DNA from: an uncultured Oscillospiraceae bacterium
GTDB taxonomy: Bacteria; Bacillota; Clostridia; Oscillospirales; Oscillospiraceae
DNA: 50,481 bases
Direction of reading: 5' to 3'
NCBI GenBank assembly: GCA_946546815.1
Contig: CAMNOL010000004.1
Span: forward strand, 1 to 50,481
Shown: one piece after another, positions 34,651 through 44,532 of the stretch
Position numbering within the stretch: the first letter of the stretch is position 1
Layout of the letters: every line of letters begins with the position of its first letter
The notes under the pieces: generated by a model
The model's input: only the letters and a program-made list of their open reading frames with translations
Database searches by the model: none
What the model was told of the DNA's origin: nothing
Program-made: the position numbers and the translations under genes

Positions 34651-34814
34651 AGGAAGGACTGATTCAATCTCTCGGATGGCTGGGCGAGGATATTTTTCGT
34701 CCAGATAGTGGCCAAATTCTGCAGGAATCCTGACGGATTTCAAGGAATTGGGACTCTATATGGCGGAAAATAGACCGTCCAGACGCCGTAGCTTGATTGA
34801 ATCAGTGTTTCCTT
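34651..34814 (-). repeat. MITE-like intergenic element, copy A
   Basis: The element ends in inverted repeats: AGGAAGGACTGATTCAATC (34651-34669) on the left and GATTGAATCAGTGTTTCCTT (34795-34814) on the right, with ACTGATTCAATC exact in both. Its core matches copy B in the opposite orientation: 34721-34744 agrees with the complement of 44600-44623 at 23 of 24 positions, and GCGAGGATATTT (34684-34695) is also shared. It fills most of the gap between spoIIE and the next gene. No ORF or promoter is apparent inside. Confidence 0.75.
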
Positions 34815-34845
34815 CGATTCCGCTCCGACAGAAAAGAGGTAACAG

Positions 34846-35127
34846 ATGGTGGTAAAGGGTATTTCACGCAGGGTGATCGTGGTCCGCTCGCCGGATCCCC
34901 GCTTTTTTGAGCAGGCTATTTTTTTGCTGAAAGAGGACGCGCTTCACGCCGACGGGGTGACGGCGGAGCAGGTGGTGAAGGAGGCCCGTCAGGCGGCGGC
35001 AGGCTATGTGGAGCGCACCACCGGAAAGACCAGAAAATACAGGGGTTATACCATGCCCGGGTGGGTGTGGTTTGTGCTGGGGGCCTGCGCCGTAGGAATC
35101 CTATGGTGGATTGCCTCTGCGGTGTGA
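34846..35127 (+). CDS. Small protein with C-terminal transmembrane helix, function unknown
   Basis: The 93-residue protein has a soluble N-terminal part (ISRRVIVVRSPDPRFFEQAIFLL, then DGVTAEQVVKEARQAAAGYVE) and one transmembrane helix near the C-terminus (about 70-90, VWFVLGACAVGILWWIA), so it is tail-anchored. I cannot name a family. AGAGG lies 7 nt upstream of the ATG. It lies between spoIIE and yifB, with its own upstream region occupied by a repeat element. Confidence 0.75.
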   Translation: MVVKGISRRVIVVRSPDPRFFEQAIFLLKEDALHADGVTAEQVVKEARQAAAGYVERTTGKTRKYRGYTMPGWVWFVLGACAVGILWWIASAV

Positions 35128-35186
35128 GCAGCGGCTGTCAAAGGCGGTATCCCCGAGACGGGGCGGTTCAACCAACTTAATTTTCA

Positions 35187-35215
35187 TTGCCTTTTCCTCC
35201 GAGATAGAGTATGAT
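35187..35215 (+). promoter_or_regulatory. Sigma-A promoter of the YifB-family gene
   Basis: TTGCCT and TATGAT have a 17-nt spacer, giving a 5' UTR of about 40 nt. Confidence 0.65.
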
Positions 35216-35260
35216 AAACAAAAAACGTTTGTGATACGAAATGTAATGCGGAGGGACGCT

Positions 35261-36781
35261 ATGTACACGACAATCCGCTCTTTGGGCCTGACCGGCATGA
35301 AGAGCTATGAAGTCCAGGTGGAGTGCGACATCGCCAACGGAATGCCCCGGTTTGATATGGTGGGACTGCCGGACAGCGCGGTAAAAGAGGCCCGGGAGCG
35401 GGTGCGCTCTGCCATCCGAAACAGCGGCTACTGGTTTCCCGGCAGCCGGATCACCGTGAATCTGGCCCCGGCAGACCGGCGGAAGGAGGGAACCCTCTAC
35501 GACCTGCCCATTGTGGTGGGGCTGCTGGCTGCGGCGGGACAGCTGCCTTCCACTGAGGAGGATCAGGGCTTTCTGGGGGAGGTTTCCCTGTCCGGAGAGA
35601 TCCGCCCGGTGCGGGGCGTGCTGCCTATGGCGCTCTCTGCCCGGAGGATGGGCATTCGAGAGCTGTTTGTCCCGGCGGAAAACGCCCCGGAGGCCGCGCT
35701 GGCCGAGGATGTGACGGTCTATCCCGTCAAGACACTGGGACAGTTGGGAGGACATCTGTGCGGACATCAGCGGATCGCACCGGCGGAACCCATGGAGTTA
35801 TCTGCAGAAGAGGGGGTTCTGCCGGACTTTGCGGATGTAAAGGGGCAGGAGCCGGTGAAACGGGCGCTGGAGATTGCCGCAGCAGGAGGGCACCACATTC
35901 TGATGGTGGGGTCTCCCGGCTCGGGCAAGAGTATGCTGGCCCGGCGGCTGCCCTCCATTCTGCCGGACATGAGCCGGGAGGAAGCGCTGGAGGCCACCCA
36001 GATCTGGTCGATCTGCGGCCTGCTGGACCCCCGGCACCCGCTGATGACGGCCCGGCCTTTCCGGGCGCCCCACCACACCATTTCCAGCCATGCGCTGGCC
36101 GGCGGCGGCACTGTGCCCCGTCCCGGAGAGATTTCCCTTGCCCATCAGGGCGTGCTGTTTCTGGACGAGCTTCCGGAATTTCAGAGCGCGGCGCTGGAGG
36201 TGCTGCGCCAGCCCCTGGAGGACGGAGAGGTTCAGATTTCCCGGGTGTCCGGCACCATGGTCTACCCCAGCCGGTTCCAGATGGTCTGCGCTATGAATCC
36301 CTGCAAATGCGGCTGGTACGGTCACCCATCCGGGCGATGCACCTGCTCGCCCCAGAGCGTGCGGCAGTACCTGGGCCGGGTGTCCGGTCCGATGATGGAC
36401 CGTATCGACCTGAAGGTGGAGGTGGCGTCTTTGGATTTTGAGGAGCTGAGCCGCCGCACGCCCGGAGAGACTTCTGCAGAGATTCGCAAGCGGGTCAACG
36501 CCGCCCGGGAGGTTCAGCGCAGGCGGTTCGGTCCGGACGGCCCCCAGTGCAACGCCAGAATGGGACAGGCGGAGCTGCGGGAATACTGCGCGCTGGACGA
36601 GGGCTGCACGGCGCTGATGAAGCAGGCATATGAAAAGATGGCGCTGACTGCCCGGAGCTATGACCGGATATTGCGGGTGGCCCGAACCATCGCAGATCTG
36701 GCCGGAGCGGAGCGCCTGGAAGTGCCGCATCTGGCGGAGGCGCTGCAGTACCGCACCGCTAAGTTTATGGAACAGAATTGA
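35261..36781 (+). CDS. comM: YifB/ComM family magnesium-chelatase-like AAA+ ATPase
   Basis: The 506-residue protein has an N-terminal Lon-protease-like fold (about 1-170, beginning YTTIRSLGLTGMKSYEVQVE), a central Mg-chelatase AAA+ domain with Walker A GSPGSGKS (about 218-225) and Walker B GVLFLDELPEF, and a C-terminal helical domain. A cysteine cluster (CKCGWYGHPSGRCTC, about 346-360) is typical of YifB proteins. Members include ComM, a helicase for branch migration during natural transformation. The role here is inferred and no competence genes are adjacent, although comF lies 3 kb away. ATG 35261 has GGAGGG 5 nt upstream; the open frame starts earlier but inside the promoter. Confidence 0.92.
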   Translation: MYTTIRSLGLTGMKSYEVQVECDIANGMPRFDMVGLPDSAVKEARERVRSAIRNSGYWFPGSRITVNLAPADRRKEGTLYDLPIVVGLLAAAGQLPSTEEDQGFLGEVSLSGEIRPVRGVLPMALSARRMGIRELFVPAENAPEAALAEDVTVYPVKTLGQLGGHLCGHQRIAPAEPMELSAEEGVLPDFADVKGQEPVKRALEIAAAGGHHILMVGSPGSGKSMLARRLPSILPDMSREEALEATQIWSICGLLDPRHPLMTARPFRAPHHTISSHALAGGGTVPRPGEISLAHQGVLFLDELPEFQSAALEVLRQPLEDGEVQISRVSGTMVYPSRFQMVCAMNPCKCGWYGHPSGRCTCSPQSVRQYLGRVSGPMMDRIDLKVEVASLDFEELSRRTPGETSAEIRKRVNAAREVQRRRFGPDGPQCNARMGQAELREYCALDEGCTALMKQAYEKMALTARSYDRILRVARTIADLAGAERLEVPHLAEALQYRTAKFMEQN

Positions 36782-36873
36782 TTTATGAAAATACAAAAGA
36801 AATACACATGCATTACGAACAACAGGACGGCTGTGCGAACCCGTAAATGTTATCATTTGTCATTGAATTTTCC

Positions 36874-36902
36874 TTGACATTCGCAGAATAACCTGCCAAA
36901 AT
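36874..36902 (+). promoter_or_regulatory. Orphan sigma-A-like promoter upstream of marR
   Basis: Consensus TTGACA (36874-36879) and CAAAAT (36897-36902) have a 17-nt spacer. The predicted start (about 36909) is over 200 nt before marR, which has its own promoter, so a separate RNA is possible. Confidence 0.55.
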
Positions 36903-36908
36903 GAAAAA

Positions 36909-37021
36909 ATTAGGAAGAGAGCAGTCCACCGCCGGTGGGCGTTGCGGACATCTCTGTGCTTTCGTGGTGCAACGGATTTTGCCAGCGGTGCGGAAAGCAA
37001 AAAAAATTGTGAATTTTTTTT
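36909..37021 (+). ncRNA. Candidate small RNA ending in an A8/T8 palindrome
   Basis: Between the orphan promoter and the marR promoter lies about 110 nt with hairpin potential: CCACC-GCC-GGTGG, then CGTTGC paired to GCAACG, and at the end an exact palindrome A8-TT-GTG-AA-T8 (36999-37021). The palindrome could act as a weak terminator. The only sizeable frame here begins inside the -10 element and looks non-coding. I recognise no Rfam family. The 333-bp gap 36782-37114 otherwise holds only AT-rich sequence. Confidence 0.35.
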
Positions 37022-37029
37022 ACAAGTGG

Positions 37030-37058
37030 TTGATTTTTTCCCTTTTTAAATGTATGCT
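37030..37058 (+). promoter_or_regulatory. Sigma-A promoter of marR
   Basis: TTGATT and TATGCT have a 17-nt spacer. Just downstream lies ATAC-ATA-GTAT (37076-37086), a small palindrome at about +10 to +20 that could be an autoregulatory operator. Confidence 0.6.
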
Positions 37059-37114
37059 AAACTTGGAGAATGGTAATACATAGTATACATAAGAGAGAGA
37101 AGGAGTGGAACCGT

Positions 37115-37579
37115 ATGCAAGCAGCAAGAGATGTTTTACATGCATATCTGAAGGTCAGCCGTCGAATCACAGAGGAGCTGGGCGGCCATTTCGGAAAGCT
37201 GAACCTGACCTTTCCTCAGACGCTGGCGCTGACCCTTCTGGACACCGATGGTGCCATGCCCATCAGTGCGCTGGCCAAAGCGACAGGCAGCGCAAACAGT
37301 ACGACCTCCGGAATTGTAGACCGGCTGGAAAAGGCCGGGCTCCTGCGCCGTGTTCGCTCTGAGAAAGACCGCAGAGTGATCTATGTGGAAGTGACTGATA
37401 AATACAGGGAAATTCACGCAGAATCCAAGAATCATGCGCTTGAGCGCTTTGCCGATGCGATCAGCGGATTGAACGAGGAACAGCTTGACCAGGTGATCAC
37501 TGGTCTGAAGCTTCTGGAGGAAACGCTGGAGCAGCATCGCGTGCAAAAGGAAGACAGCCCCAAGGATCAGCTGAGATAA
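37115..37579 (+). CDS. MarR family transcriptional regulator
   Basis: The 154-residue winged-helix protein has the MarR core: LTFPQTLALTLLDTDGAMPISALAKATG, the recognition helix STTSGIVDRLEKAGLLRRVRS and the wing EKDRRVIYVEVTD (about residues 30-100). MarR dimers usually repress their own gene or neighbours and respond to small ligands or oxidation. No Cys is present in the core, so thiol sensing is unlikely. AAGGAG lies 9 nt upstream of ATG 37115. The next gene is 184 nt away, and a link between them is not shown. Confidence 0.92.
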   Translation: MQAARDVLHAYLKVSRRITEELGGHFGKLNLTFPQTLALTLLDTDGAMPISALAKATGSANSTTSGIVDRLEKAGLLRRVRSEKDRRVIYVEVTDKYREIHAESKNHALERFADAISGLNEEQLDQVITGLKLLEETLEQHRVQKEDSPKDQLR

Positions 37580-37586
37580 TCGTTGG

Positions 37587-37650
37587 CGGAGCCTTCCGTC
37601 TGTCGGATCGGAGAAGCTCAGAGACAGCGGACGACAAGGGCTCCGGAAGG
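37587..37650 (+). other. Permuted inverted repeat after marR
   Basis: Left arm CGGAGCCTTCCG (37587-37598) and right arm GGCTCCGGAAGG (37639-37650) allow two mutually exclusive 7-bp pairings. No T-run follows. Function is unknown; it could be a switch-like mRNA end. Confidence 0.3.
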
Positions 37651-37763
37651 TCTGTGCTGTTGAGAAGGCCCAAATCAGAATGCTCTCGTCCCATCTGCAA
37701 TAAAAAGAAACGGATCATTTTGCCTGTCCAGGCAGAAATCTCTTAGAATGAGGCGAGTACAAC

Positions 37764-39275
37764 ATGATATTTCGCAGAACAGATAAATATGGCTACAGCC
37801 GCTATTACGGAGGCGGGGGACCGGCATTTGTAATCAAGGTTGTGGTTTCCCTCCTTTTGGTGGCGGCGCTTGTGATCGGCGGGGCTGCATTCGCCATGCA
37901 GCGATACATGGTCTACACAGAAAACGGCGGTCATCTGGAGTTTCCTTGGGACAAGCCCGCCGCAGAGGAGGGCAATGCCGGAGAGGGCGACCCGCTGGAT
38001 GCACTGGTTGTCACCGGAGAGGAAAGCGCGGAGCAGTCCGCAGAGAGCGACGGTTCCGCATCGGCTGAACAGTCCGCAGAGAGCGACGGTTCTGCATCGG
38101 CGGAGCAGTCGGCAGAAAGTGACGGTTCTGCATCGGCGGAGCAGTCGGCAGAGAGTGACGGTTCCGCATCCACTGAACAGTCGGCGGAGGCAGATGCTTC
38201 TGCCAGCGCGGGTGCTTCTGAACCTGCGGTTCCCGGAGAGACAAAACCCGGCGTCTGGGCCAGAATTGCTGCGTGGTTTAAGAACCTGTTCCGGGCGCCT
38301 GAGCCTGTGATTCAGCCCCAGAGCAGTGAGGCGGATGTCAGCGGCACCGAAGCAGAGGAATCCGGCTCCGCGTCGGCTGATCCGGCAGACGGTGAGAAAT
38401 CTCAGGGGGATGCGTCTGAATCGGCACCGGCTGAACAGTCTGAGGAAAAGAAGTCGGAACCGGCGGCGCTGCCCGGCGGCGCGCTGATCCAGCACGTTTC
38501 CATCGGAGATGTGACCGCAGACTACGCGGAAGGCGACATCAAAAACGCAAATGGCACCGGCATCATGCTCTATATGAAGGAGTCCGGCGGCAGATTGAAC
38601 TACGTTTCCGGCCAGGAGATTGCCGATGAGCTGGACGCCTCCACAGAGGAGAGCACCAGCGAGAAAGTGGCCAAGACCATCCGGGAACTGAAGGAGGACG
38701 GCTACTACACGCTGGCCTATGTGGATTGTTTCCAGGATCAGCGGGGCGGCGAAAAGTCTGAATACAGCCTTTACGACGAAGGCGGCTCCCCCTGGTACGA
38801 CGGTGAGGAACGCGCCTGGGTGGATCCCACCAATGAGGCGTTCCAGGACTACCTGATCGGTATCATCAAAGAGCTGGCGGATATGGGCTTTGACGAAATC
38901 GCGCTGAATAACGCCTGCTATCCTGCCACCGGCGACACCAGTATTCTGTCAGACGAATGCTACAATCCGGAGGAGTTTGAGAAAACGGTGACTGACTTCT
39001 ACAAGAAGGTTGCCAAGGCGATGAAGAAATCTGATGTGATGATTTCCGTGCTCACCTCTGAGACGGCCATCACGGAGGGATCGGATCCTGTCACCGGACA
39101 GACACTGAAGAACATGAAAAAGCTGGGCGGCCGCCTGTGGGTGGACGCTGACCGGGATGACGCGGAGAAGCTGGAAAAGGCCCTGAAGGAAGCGGGCTAT
39201 CCGGACAACACCCTGGGCCTGCTGGTGGGCAAGCTGGACAGCGACAGCCAGCGCAGCCAGATGAACCTGGACTGA
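37764..39275 (+). CDS. Membrane-anchored glycoside-hydrolase-like (DUF4015-type) protein with Ser/Glu repeats
   Basis: The 503-residue protein has one N-terminal transmembrane helix (about 20-45) and a long extracytoplasmic linker (about 65-240) rich in Ser, Ala, Glu and Asp that includes tandem 12-residue repeats. A C-terminal TIM-barrel-like domain follows (about 245-500). The domain resembles the putative glycoside hydrolases of the DUF4015 type: TLAYVDCFQD, GGSPWYDGEERAWVDPTNE and GFDEIALNNACYP (about 375-387). In that family the last motif usually reads GFDEIxFDYxRFP, so the Asp expected at the active site is replaced. The protein may be a diverged or inactive glycosidase acting near the cell wall. 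The family call is moderate; the substrate is unknown. Confidence 0.7.
   Translation: MIFRRTDKYGYSRYYGGGGPAFVIKVVVSLLLVAALVIGGAAFAMQRYMVYTENGGHLEFPWDKPAAEEGNAGEGDPLDALVVTGEESAEQSAESDGSASAEQSAESDGSASAEQSAESDGSASAEQSAESDGSASTEQSAEADASASAGASEPAVPGETKPGVWARIAAWFKNLFRAPEPVIQPQSSEADVSGTEAEESGSASADPADGEKSQGDASESAPAEQSEEKKSEPAALPGGALIQHVSIGDVTADYAEGDIKNANGTGIMLYMKESGGRLNYVSGQEIADELDASTEESTSEKVAKTIRELKEDGYYTLAYVDCFQDQRGGEKSEYSLYDEGGSPWYDGEERAWVDPTNEAFQDYLIGIIKELADMGFDEIALNNACYPATGDTSILSDECYNPEEFEKTVTDFYKKVAKAMKKSDVMISVLTSETAITEGSDPVTGQTLKNMKKLGGRLWVDADRDDAEKLEKALKEAGYPDNTLGLLVGKLDSDSQRSQMNLD
38028..38207 (+). repeat. In-frame tandem 36-bp repeats (five units)
   Basis: Four near-identical 36-bp units encode AEQSAESDGSAS (38028-38171), followed by a diverged fifth unit encoding TEQSAEADASAS (38172-38207). 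They form a flexible acidic linker in the glycosidase-like protein. Copy number is likely to vary between strains by slippage or recombination. Confidence 0.9.
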
Positions 39276-39318
39276 GGCCAATCGTCCTCCCATCGGATGA
39301 ACTGAATATCTGAGACAG

Positions 39319-39360
39319 ACGGCACATGGAGGCACAGACTTCTTTGTGCCGTTTGTTGTT
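39319..39360 (+). terminator. Terminator of the glycosidase-like gene
   Basis: ACGGCACA (39319-39326) pairs with TGTGCCGT (39345-39352), followed by TTGTTGTT. Confidence 0.65.
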
Positions 39361-39364
39361 AGAA

Positions 39365-39638
39365 TGTCTGACAAAGTGGTAATTATGCCGGATTTTTCAT
39401 ACGTTTTATAAAAATTCCCTATTGCACCATGGAAATAATATGGTAAAATACTCTTGCACGGCGAGGCGGGGAAAAAGTATCGTCAGACGCGGTAAAACTG
39501 AATTGCAAATCCTTTTCCTGTAAGAATGGTTGCAAAAAAAGGAAAATACACAGCTAAAAATCAAAAAACGACTCGAATTGTGCAGAATGTATAAAAATAC
39601 TACTACTGTTTTTGGTGAATTCGCAGATTTGTCTGACA
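39365..39638. other. AT-rich intergenic region upstream of the V-ATPase operon, with repeated palindrome
   Basis: The 513-bp gap 39276-39788 is AT-rich against its GC-rich surroundings. The odd palindrome TGTC-T-GACA occurs at 39365-39373 and again at 39630-39638, the second 27 bp before the promoter at 39665. An upstream promoter (39422-39449) and a CCTTTTCC-type stem (about 39510-39545) also lie here. No coding frame looks real. The palindromes may be regulator sites. Confidence 0.35.
39422..39449 (+). promoter_or_regulatory. Upstream candidate promoter of the ntp operon
   Basis: TTGCAC and TAAAAT have a 16-nt spacer, giving a leader of about 330 nt if used. Confidence 0.4.
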
Positions 39639-39664
39639 TATGATGAAAAAATGTTAATAATAGC

Positions 39665-39693
39665 TTGTGTAAAGTTGCTGACAGTAGTAAAAT
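39665..39693 (+). promoter_or_regulatory. Proximal promoter of the ntp (V-ATPase) operon
   Basis: TTGTGT (39665-39670) and TAAAAT (39688-39693) have a 17-nt spacer, about 95 nt before ntpF. Confidence 0.55.
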
Positions 39694-39788
39694 AAGCTTA
39701 GGCTAGCTGTAAGCACCACAGGGACGAATGCCATCTCCTGCGGGACAGCTTGCAGTTCGCGGAAAAACAGAAGAAAGGCGGTGAGACG

Positions 39789-40102
39789 ATGTCTCTGGAA
39801 GCAGTCAAAAGGGTAACTCAGGCAGAGCAGGAGGCCAAAGCCCGGATGGGTCAGGCCACAGCGGACGCCAGAAAACTGGTGGCTGATGCGGAAAGAGCCG
39901 GAGCGAAGGCAGTTGCAGACGCCCAGGCCAAAGCCCGTGCGGAGAGCGCAGAGCTGATGGCACAGGCAGAGCAGCGCGCAGCGGCCCATCTGAAAGAGGT
40001 CATCCGGGAGACAGAAGGTACCTGCGATCAGCTTCGTGCCGAGGCTCAGGGGCGGCTGGAAAAGGCTGCTGACCTGATTGTCAGAAAGGTGGTGGATGCT
40101 TA

Positions 40103-40103
<1 letters not shown>
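39789..40103 (+). CDS. ntpF: V-type ATPase peripheral stalk subunit (NtpF / subunit G-H)
   Basis: This 104-residue protein is a nearly continuous Ala/Glu/Lys/Arg-rich helix (KRVTQAEQEAKARMG ... AEAQGRLEKAADLIVRKVV) that pairs with subunit E to form the peripheral stalk. It starts at ATG 39789 with AAAGGCGG upstream; an in-frame start at 39750 lacks a ribosome-binding site. Its TAA overlaps the ntpI ATG (TAATG). It opens the operon in the same order as the Enterococcus hirae ntp operon. Confidence 0.85.
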
Positions 40104-42534
<2,431 letters not shown>

Positions 42535-42570
42535 TGGTCCCCAACGGAACAAGAAAGGCTGGATGATGAA

Positions 42571-43155
42571 ATGACTGGTATTGAAAAAATCACTGGCCGC
42601 ATCACCGCCGACGCCCAGGCTGAGATCAACGCGGTTCTCGGCGAGGCTCAGTCCAAGGCGGACGGCATCAAGGCCAAGTACAACGCTCAGGCGGAGCAGA
42701 ATTATCAGAATCTGCTGAAGCGGGGCAAAACCGCCGCAGAGGAACGGGAGACCAATCTGGCCAGCAGCGCTCAGATGGAGGCCCGGAAGATGGTTCTGGC
42801 TGCCAAGCAGGAAATGCTGGACAAGGCGTTTCAGCAGGCCACCCGCCGGCTGTGCACGCTGCCCGACAGTGAAATGACAAACCTGCTGGCCAAGCTGGCG
42901 GTGAAAGCCAGCACCACCGGCAAGGAAGAAGTGATCCTGAATGCCGATGTGAAAAAGCGGCTGGGCAAGGCTGTGGTGGAGAAGGCCAACAAGGACGGCG
43001 GCCTGAATCTGACCCTCAGCAAGCAGGAGGGCGCTTTTGACGGCGGTCTGCTGCTCAGCAACGGAGCGGTGGAGATGAACTGCACCTTTGACACGCTGGT
43101 GCGCCTCGTCCGGGGCGAAATCGCCGGCGACGTGGCAAAGGTCCTGTTTGGTTGA
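42571..43155 (+). CDS. ntpE: V-type ATPase subunit E (peripheral stalk)
   Basis: The 194-residue protein has an N-terminal helical half (about 1-95, ITADAQAEINAVLGEAQ) that coils with NtpF and a globular C-terminal half (about 110-194, ending LVRGEIAGDVAKVLFG) that binds the A3B3 head. The ribosome-binding site is modest (AAAGG). Confidence 0.9.
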   Translation: MTGIEKITGRITADAQAEINAVLGEAQSKADGIKAKYNAQAEQNYQNLLKRGKTAAEERETNLASSAQMEARKMVLAAKQEMLDKAFQQATRRLCTLPDSEMTNLLAKLAVKASTTGKEEVILNADVKKRLGKAVVEKANKDGGLNLTLSKQEGAFDGGLLLSNGAVEMNCTFDTLVRLVRGEIAGDVAKVLFG

Positions 43156-43226
43156 TACGCTCCGGATTCGGCGGGATGAATCATACATAACGTATTGAAC
43201 ATTCCGCTGGTATGAAGGAGGAACAA

Positions 43227-44228
43227 ATGTCAAAACGAATCAAAGACACGGATTATCTGTTCCTCTCCAGCCGCATCCACGTTCTGGAAACGACCCTGCT
43301 GAACAAAGAACGCAGGGAGCGGATGCTGGAAGCTGCCTCTGACTCCGACGCAGTCCGGGTATTGGTGGAGTGCGGCTACCCTGAAATGCCCGTCGTGGAC
43401 GTGGACAGTGTGAACAACGCGCTGGCGGTCATGAGGGACAGAGTGTTTGAGGATCTGTACGCCTTTGCGCCGGATCCCAAAATGATCGATGTATTCAAAG
43501 TAAAGTATGACTACCACAACGCCAAGGCACTGCTGAAGGCTGAGGCCATGGGTACCGATCCCCAGCGTCTGCTGATGGACGTGGGACGCTATCCTGTGAA
43601 AGAGCTGACCGAGGCAGTCCGGGAGAAATCCGACGGGGGATTCAGCGAGATCTTTGCGCTGGCGGTGCAGGAGGCGCGGGAGGTGCTGGGCACCACCCGG
43701 GACCCCCAGCAGTCTGACTTCGTGCTGGACAAGGCTTACTTCCGGGAGATGGAGCAGCTGGCGCAGGCCACCGGCTCCGAGTTCCTGGCGGGCTATGTGA
43801 AGGCCCAGGTGGACGTTGCCAACCTGAAGAGCGTGGTCCGGGTGCTGCGGATGAAAAAGAACCCCGAGTACCTGAGCAACGTGCTCTTTGAGGGCGGAAC
43901 CATCGGCGCGGACACGCTGCTGCAGATGGCGGAGCGGGGCGAAAAGCTGGAAGGTATGTACGGCAGCACCCCCTATGCCGCCGCCGCGGAGGAAGGACAG
44001 GCCGCTGTTGCCGGCGGAAAGCTGACCGCCTTTGAGCGCAGCTGCGACAACGCGCTGATGGACTATGTCGCTGAGGCGAAGTATGTCCCCTTTGGCGAGC
44101 AGGTGCTCATCGGCTACCTGGTGGCCAAAGAGAGCGAGCTGACCGCTGTCCGCATCATTATGATGGGCCGGCTGGCGGGGCTGAGCACGGACGTGATCCG
44201 GGAAAGGCTGCGTGACGCTTATGTATAA
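43227..44228 (+). CDS. ntpC: V-type ATPase subunit C (rotor cap)
   Basis: Subunit C joins the D/F shaft to the K ring. The 333-residue helical protein begins MSKRIKDTDYLFLSSRIHVLE and contains YDYHNAKALLKAE. ATG 43227 is used because AAGGAGG lies between it and an earlier in-frame ATG at 43212. It overlaps ntpG by 8 nt. Confidence 0.93.
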   Translation: MSKRIKDTDYLFLSSRIHVLETTLLNKERRERMLEAASDSDAVRVLVECGYPEMPVVDVDSVNNALAVMRDRVFEDLYAFAPDPKMIDVFKVKYDYHNAKALLKAEAMGTDPQRLLMDVGRYPVKELTEAVREKSDGGFSEIFALAVQEAREVLGTTRDPQQSDFVLDKAYFREMEQLAQATGSEFLAGYVKAQVDVANLKSVVRVLRMKKNPEYLSNVLFEGGTIGADTLLQMAERGEKLEGMYGSTPYAAAAEEGQAAVAGGKLTAFERSCDNALMDYVAEAKYVPFGEQVLIGYLVAKESELTAVRIIMMGRLAGLSTDVIRERLRDAYV

Positions 44229-44532
44229 AATTGCAGTTCTGGGCGACCGCGAGAGCGTCATGGGCTTCAAGGCGCTGGGTCTGGACGTCCACTCCGCAGA
44301 GAGCGCGGCAGAGGCCCGCAAGATCCTGCACCATCTTGCCCGGGACGGCGAGACTGCCATCATTTATCTGACGGAGCAGTACGCCGCTGAAATGCCCGAT
44401 GAGATCGCGAAGTACAAGGAGCAGGTGATGCCTGCCATCATCCTGATCCCCGGCAAGGCCGGTTCCCTGGGAATTGGTATGGAGAATATCAAGGATTCCG
44501 TGGAACGCGCCGTCGGAGCGGATATTCTCTAA
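44221..44532 (+). CDS. ntpG: V-type ATPase subunit F (NtpG, central shaft)
   Basis: The 103-residue alpha/beta protein (MYKIAVLGDRESVMGFKALGL at the start, AIILIPGKAG near residue 75) binds subunit D in the central shaft. ATG 44221 overlaps the end of ntpC; an in-frame GTG at 44212 is an alternative. The stop TAA (44530-44532) is built from the TA at the edge of repeat copy B and its first base. Confidence 0.9.
   Translation: MYKIAVLGDRESVMGFKALGLDVHSAESAAEARKILHHLARDGETAIIYLTEQYAAEMPDEIAKYKEQVMPAIILIPGKAGSLGIGMENIKDSVERAVGADIL

Noticed and set aside
36901-37083. Short ORF (60 codons) before marR
   Set aside because: It begins within the -10 of the orphan promoter, lacks a ribosome-binding site and crosses the A8/T8 palindrome and the marR promoter.
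38028-38207. CRISPR-like tandem repeats
   Set aside because: The units are contiguous with no spacers and encode an in-frame peptide repeat, so this is a coding minisatellite.
37100-39300. marR and the glycosidase-like gene as one operon
   Set aside because: The genes are 184 nt apart with a structured inverted repeat between them, and no shared function is evident.
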